A stretch of 64,000 nt of DNA from NCEH01 sp002257205. GTDB lineage: Bacteria > Pseudomonadota > Alphaproteobacteria > Rhizobiales > Xanthobacteraceae. The number at the start of each line of letters is the position of its first letter. Within the stretch, counting starts at the first letter, position 1. The DNA is taken from assembly GCF_043195105.1 (NCBI RefSeq), contig NZ_JBAFWO010000013.1, one strand, 5' to 3'. Both the position numbers and the translations under genes were made by a program. The notes beneath the pieces were generated by a model, which did no database searches, was not told the DNA's origin, and saw only the letters and a list, made by a program, of their open reading frames with translations. Of the stretch, positions 60,267 through 64,000 are shown one piece after another.

Positions 60267-61114
60267 CCGCCCATGCGCTTGCCTTGATCCAAGTGGAGTT
60301 CCACGGGGACACGCTGTTCGCCGTTGAGCGCGACGGCGCGGTGTTCATCGCGATCAAGCCGATCTGCGATGCCCTGGGGTTAGTATGGAGAAAGCAGCAG
60401 GAAAGGATCCGCCGCGACCCGATCCTGTCTCAAGGTATCACCATGGTGGTGATACCTTCGCCCGGCGGGCCGCAGGAAACGACCCTTCTCCGCCTCGACC
60501 TCGTGCACGGATGGCTGTTCACCATCGATGAAGGCCGGGTGAAGGACGAGGAGACTCGCCGGCGAGTGCTGCTCTACAAGCGGGAATGCTACCGGGCGCT
60601 CTTCAGCCACTTCTTCGGAGAGCGAGGGGGGCACCATGACGGTGTTCCCTTCGAAGGCTTGGAGGGTGAGGGGGTACTGAATGTCCGTACCGCCTCGGCC
60701 TCGGAGGACTTCGGCCCGCTCTCCGACCTCTCGGCCCGCTGCCGCATGGTGGAAATCACCGAGCGGCTGTCGGGAAAATCCGCCGCCCGCGCTCTCTGGC
60801 GTCACCTCGGCTTGCCCTGGGTGGGTGAGATGGACCCGTCGGGGGCCATCCTGGCCGAGGCGGATGATGCCGTCGCCCGCTTCGCGGTCGAGGGTATCGA
60901 ACGGGTGCGGGGCGTGGTGACGCCAGCCGCCATGCTCTTGCCGGCCTTTTCCGCCTTCTGCAAGCGGCGCGATCTGGCAAACCCCGGCGAGAACAGTTTC
61001 CTCACCCGCTTCGGCCGCATGGGGTTCGCCAAGCGCAAGATCGCCGGCCGCTCCGTCTACCAGAACATCCGTCCGCGCTGCCTGGAAGAAAGTGCGGGGG
61101 ATGGTGCGTCTTGA
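60263..61114 (+). CDS. Phage antirepressor-like protein (P22_AR_N domain)
   Basis: The protein is 283 residues. The N-terminal 115 residues (DTLFAVERDGAVFIAIKPIC then DALGLVWRKQQERIRRDP, LDLVHGWLFTIDEGRV) match the P22 antirepressor N-terminal domain. The C-terminus (NSFLTRFGRMGFAKRKIAGR then SVYQNI) resembles a DNA-binding tail found in D5-type primases. It may inactivate a repressor and favour lytic growth. Confidence 0.75.
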   Translation: MTAHALALIQVEFHGDTLFAVERDGAVFIAIKPICDALGLVWRKQQERIRRDPILSQGITMVVIPSPGGPQETTLLRLDLVHGWLFTIDEGRVKDEETRRRVLLYKRECYRALFSHFFGERGGHHDGVPFEGLEGEGVLNVRTASASEDFGPLSDLSARCRMVEITERLSGKSAARALWRHLGLPWVGEMDPSGAILAEADDAVARFAVEGIERVRGVVTPAAMLLPAFSAFCKRRDLANPGENSFLTRFGRMGFAKRKIAGRSVYQNIRPRCLEESAGDGAS

Positions 61115-62826
61115 CTCCGCCTCCCCCTATTCCCGACGCCGGGCCGCCTGGAATGGACCCGCTCGCCACCATTGCCGCCATCGTCCGCGCGGCAGCCGAT
61201 GCCCCGCAGCCCCCTGCGAGCGATCCGGCGCCGGAGGGAGACGCTCGCGATTTCGATGGTTTCGAGGATTTCGACCCGGGCGAGGATGCGGCGCCGCCAT
61301 CCGGCCCGGCGGTCGACGAAGAGACCGTGAAGCGCTGCGCCGGTGAGGCGCAGAACGACATCGGCAACGCCCGCCGGCTCATCGCCCATTTCGGCGAGGA
61401 TCTGCGCTGCGGGCGCGAACTGGGCTGGCATGTGTGGACCGGCACCCATTGGGACATGGAGGGCGGAAAATCCGCCATTGAAACCCGCGCCCATTGGACA
61501 GCCAGCCGCATCGTGCTCGAGGCGCGGGTGCTCAAGCCATTCGCGGGCGAGAAGGAAGAGGATTTCGACAAGCGCCGCGCCTCGCGCCGCAAGTTCGGCA
61601 TCTCCTCGGGCAATCGCGCCCGCACGGTGGCGATGATTCAGCAGGCCGAGCCCTATCTCACCGTGCCGGTGGACGCGTTCGATGCCGATCCACTGCTGGT
61701 GGCGGTGCAGAACGGCGTGCTGCGCTTCACGCGCGAGCTCGATCCCGAATGTCCCGAGCCGGATGCGGTGCGCTGGAAGGGCAGCTTTTCGTTCCAGCCG
61801 CACCGGCGCGAGGACCTGGTGACCAAGGTCATGCCTGTGGCTTACGACAAGGACGCGAAATGCCCGTGCTTCCAGGCCTTCCTCGATCGCTTCCAGCCGA
61901 ATCCGCTCATGCAGCGGTTTCTCCAGGTGTTCCACGGCCTCGGCATCATCGGGCGCACGGTGCAGGCCCTGGTGTTTCACTACGGGGGAGGGGCGAACGG
62001 CAAGAGCACCTTCATCAACGCCATCTGCGACCTGATGGGCGCCTATGCACAGCAGCTCTCGGCCGAGAGCCTGACCGGTCAGGGGCAGCGGCGCGGCGAC
62101 CAGGCAACGCCGGATCTCGCCCGCCTGCCTGGCGCCCGGCTGGTGCGCGTGTCCGAACTGCCGCGCGGCGAGCCGCTGAAGGAAGCGCTGGTCAAGCAGC
62201 TCACAGGCGGCGAGCCCATGCTGGTGCGCCATTTGAACAAGGGCTTCTTCGAGTTCCTGCCGGTGTTCAAGGCCGTCATGTCGGGCAATGACAAGCCGCG
62301 CATTGGCGGCGTGGATCACGGCATATGGCGCCGCATGCGCCTCGTGCCTTGGGAGGTGACCATTCCCGACGCGGAACAGCGCGAGATGGGCGAGGTGCTG
62401 GCGGAGTTCGCGGCCGAGCGCTCCGGCATCCTCAACTGGCTGATCGAGGGCGCGCGCCTCTTCCTGGTCGAGGGGCTGGTGACGCCGGAAGAGGTGATCG
62501 CCGCAACGGCCGAATATCGCGAGGAGATGGACCCTATCGGCTCATTCATGGCCGATTGCGTCGAAAGGACCGATCCGAGCGAGAATGCCAGCGTCACCGC
62601 GCGCCAGATGTACGAGGCCTATGTCTCATGGTCGCTCGCAAACGCGCGAAGACCTTGGAAGGAGACCGCGTTCGGCTCGGCCATGCCCCACAAGGGCCTG
62701 ACCAAGACCAAGGAGCGCGTGCGCCGCTATCTCGACTGCCGCCTGCACGACGTGCCCGCCCGGCCCGATGCGCAGCACGCGGACGCGCCCCGCAGCCCCC
62801 AAAATCCCTATGGCGACCTCGAATGA
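61111..62826 (+). CDS. D5/P4-type phage primase-helicase (SF3)
   Basis: The protein is 571 residues from a TTG overlapping the previous stop; ATG 61153 is an alternative. HYGGGANGKSTFINAICDL at about residues 290-308 is the SF3 helicase Walker A; ARLVRVSELPRGEPLKEALV and FKAVMSGNDKPRIGG are later blocks. The preceding region matches the D5_N domain (AEPYLTVPVDAFDADPLLVA). It unwinds the origin. It is followed by the iteron-like array. Confidence 0.88.
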   Translation: MTPPPPIPDAGPPGMDPLATIAAIVRAAADAPQPPASDPAPEGDARDFDGFEDFDPGEDAAPPSGPAVDEETVKRCAGEAQNDIGNARRLIAHFGEDLRCGRELGWHVWTGTHWDMEGGKSAIETRAHWTASRIVLEARVLKPFAGEKEEDFDKRRASRRKFGISSGNRARTVAMIQQAEPYLTVPVDAFDADPLLVAVQNGVLRFTRELDPECPEPDAVRWKGSFSFQPHRREDLVTKVMPVAYDKDAKCPCFQAFLDRFQPNPLMQRFLQVFHGLGIIGRTVQALVFHYGGGANGKSTFINAICDLMGAYAQQLSAESLTGQGQRRGDQATPDLARLPGARLVRVSELPRGEPLKEALVKQLTGGEPMLVRHLNKGFFEFLPVFKAVMSGNDKPRIGGVDHGIWRRMRLVPWEVTIPDAEQREMGEVLAEFAAERSGILNWLIEGARLFLVEGLVTPEEVIAATAEYREEMDPIGSFMADCVERTDPSENASVTARQMYEAYVSWSLANARRPWKETAFGSAMPHKGLTKTKERVRRYLDCRLHDVPARPDAQHADAPRSPQNPYGDLE

Positions 62827-62827
62827 C

Positions 62828-63171
62828 ACCCTCGCAGGCAAGGCGTCGGCCGGATTGTGCGCGGACTGTTGCGCGCCGGCCACCGAGGGTTGCGAAGGTT
62901 TTGCGAGGGTGCGTGCGAACCCTCGCAACCGGAATTCGATAACCAGGGCAGGGGCTTGGCGGAGAAGTGCGAGGGTTGCGAGGGTTTTGCGCGTACGCAC
63001 ACATGGAACAACGGGGGGATAGGGGGCGAATTTTCTCATACATCTAAGAGAAACCCTCGCAACCCTCGCAACTCTCGCAAAGCGACAGATAACCAATTGA
63101 AAAAGCGTCAAGAAAAAATCCGCGAGGGTTCGCGGCCTGAGGATCGAACCCTCGCAACCCTCGCAAAGCGT
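62828..63171. repeat. Iteron-like array, candidate replication origin
   Basis: About a dozen copies of TTGCGAGGG or its complement CCCTCGCAA, some degenerate, lie in two opposed clusters (about 62883-62992 on one strand sense, about 63052-63080 and 63120-63171 on the other). Between and inside them is AT-rich DNA around 63082-63120. Short frames over the array encode repetitive Arg/Asn/Pro or Glu/Gly/Cys and are unlikely genes. Confidence 0.65.
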
Positions 63172-63191
63172 TGAACCGGAAGGGATGGGCA

Positions 63192-64000
63192 ATGAAAACG
63201 ATCGATATCGAGCATCTGGTGCGTTGGGCCTATTGCGATGAGTTGCCTAAGGTCGGGCGCCCGACCTCGTTGGTTGCCGCTATTCGGTCGGGGTGGTCAT
63301 CCTTGTCGCGTTACGGTGAATTGCTGACCGTGGTGCAGGAGCCGGATATCCTCAATCAATGGGGGCTCGTGCCGCTCGAGGTCGAGGGCGGCGATCCGCA
63401 CCCCGACGCGCTCGCGGTGGCGGCGGCGGTGGAGGATTTGGCTAAGCTCGATGTGGAATTGCCTGAGGGTTGGAACCCGTTGACGGATATGGGCGATCTT
63501 GGTGAGGAGGGCGCCGAGGCGGTTCGGCGCGGGCTCGATCGATTGTCGCCCCTCACCGAGGAAGGGCGCAGGAAGGTTCGCCAACCCCTTTCGCGGCTCG
63601 TGATCCGCCAGGCAATCCTTGGATGCGCGCCGGCGTGGGAGGCAGGGCCTCCCGTCCGCCGCGTCGTGAGTGGTGCGAACGGCAAGCCGAGGTGGTTTCG
63701 CCAGATCACGCATCTCAGCCCTGGCGCATTTGGGCCCGTGGCGAGCGTGGTCGAGATTGACGGCTTCAATGGTTCGCGGCAGAGGCCTTTCCCCGGTGCG
63801 TATCGCAAGTTCGAACTCGTCCCCGACCCTGCGCCCATCGTGGTCGAGCGCGGCGAATATGAGCTCTGGATTGCCGCGCTCGGCTGCCTCGCCGAAACCC
63901 TTGCGGATCAGGGCCTGAGTGCGCATCTCGTGCATCATTCCGCACGTCCCGCACGGCCGTGGGAGGCGCATGTGTGCAGCGCAGTCAGCCGTCCCCCTGT
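63192..64000 (+). CDS. Large hypothetical phage protein, cut by the window end
   Basis: ATG 63192 after GGAAGGGA opens a frame without a stop to the last base (269 residues seen). It begins MKTIDIEHLVRWAYCDELPK then VGRPTSL, has a helical middle (AAAVEDLAKLDVELPEGW) and a later PRWFRQITHLSPGAFGP. Similar proteins follow the primase-helicase in other prophages. No domain is recognised. Confidence 0.7.
   Translation, partial: MKTIDIEHLVRWAYCDELPKVGRPTSLVAAIRSGWSSLSRYGELLTVVQEPDILNQWGLVPLEVEGGDPHPDALAVAAAVEDLAKLDVELPEGWNPLTDMGDLGEEGAEAVRRGLDRLSPLTEEGRRKVRQPLSRLVIRQAILGCAPAWEAGPPVRRVVSGANGKPRWFRQITHLSPGAFGPVASVVEIDGFNGSRQRPFPGAYRKFELVPDPAPIVVERGEYELWIAALGCLAETLADQGLSAHLVHHSARPARPWEAHVCSAVSRPP

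Larger units (their letters stand above)
37347..64000. mobile_element. Second prophage (integration, regulatory and early regions; continues beyond window)
   Basis: It begins at the 3' end of tRNA-Asp with an integrase running towards the tRNA, the standard phage arrangement. It has a leftward operon, an S24 repressor switch and a rightward early region with primases. No head or tail genes are in the window, so late genes and the distal att site lie to the right. It is GC-richer than the first prophage. Confidence 0.9.

Noticed and set aside
61057..62319. Leftward 420-residue frame over the primase-helicase
   Set aside because: Antisense of a gene with Walker motif; His/Arg-rich composition.
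62828..63171. CRISPR array
   Set aside because: Units are about 9 bases, occur in both orientations and without regular unique spacers.
62857..63174. 105-residue frame over the iteron array
   Set aside because: Its sequence is a translation of the repeats (Asn-Pro-Arg and Glu-Gly-Cys runs).

Overview
The window looks alphaproteobacterial: GC-rich, with a GcrA-type cell-cycle regulator and Rhizobiales-like phage genes. It holds two unrelated prophage-like elements around a roughly 9 kb chromosomal or island segment. The species cannot be read from the sequence.

Element 1 (window start to 27783) is a podovirus-type prophage. From the left it carries a DNA-binding protein and four putative secreted proteins (33-2711). 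It then has a complete virion block on the plus strand: terminase subunits, portal, scaffold, SU10-like capsid, adaptor, nozzle, internal proteins and fibres (2941-18948). A lysis cassette follows: M15 endolysin, two small membrane proteins and a nested Rz1-like lipoprotein (19187-20497). To the right is a module usual on plasmids rather than phages: an ArdC-type antirestriction metalloprotein, a VirD4/TraG-like coupling ATPase, a MobA/MobL (MOBQ) relaxase and, just upstream of the relaxase, a palindrome followed by a nic-like TAACTGCGCTCT that I propose as an oriT. Excisionase and tyrosine integrase genes end against tRNA-Val. A tailed-phage genome with its own transfer origin, relaxase and coupling protein is the most interesting feature of the window.

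The segment 27867-37269 carries an autotransporter adhesin with a divergent winged-helix/TPR regulator, a decayed two-partner secretion transporter (TpsB), a class C beta-lactamase-family hydrolase and an MFS remnant. A near-copy of the tRNA-Val 3' end lies at 37011-37028, so this may be an island bounded by att-like repeats.

Element 2 (37347 to beyond the window end) is a second prophage in the 3' end of tRNA-Asp. Only its integration, regulatory and early regions are in the window. A long leftward operon (50345 down to 37361) holds integrase, a nuclease, a MazG-like protein, an ASCH protein, a Gp37-like protein, an HNH nuclease, a sliding clamp and a DUF2303/HD block. The switch has an S24 repressor, a small divergent regulator and five TAGG-N6-CCTA operators overlapping both early promoters. 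The rightward region has interleaved opposite-strand small genes, a CII-like regulator behind TTCCC-N5-GGGAA sites, a Toprim primase, a GcrA homologue, HicAB, an MT-A70 methyltransferase, a truncated C5 methyltransferase cut by an AT-rich HNH gene, an antirepressor, a D5/P4-type primase-helicase and an iteron-like array that may be the replication origin.
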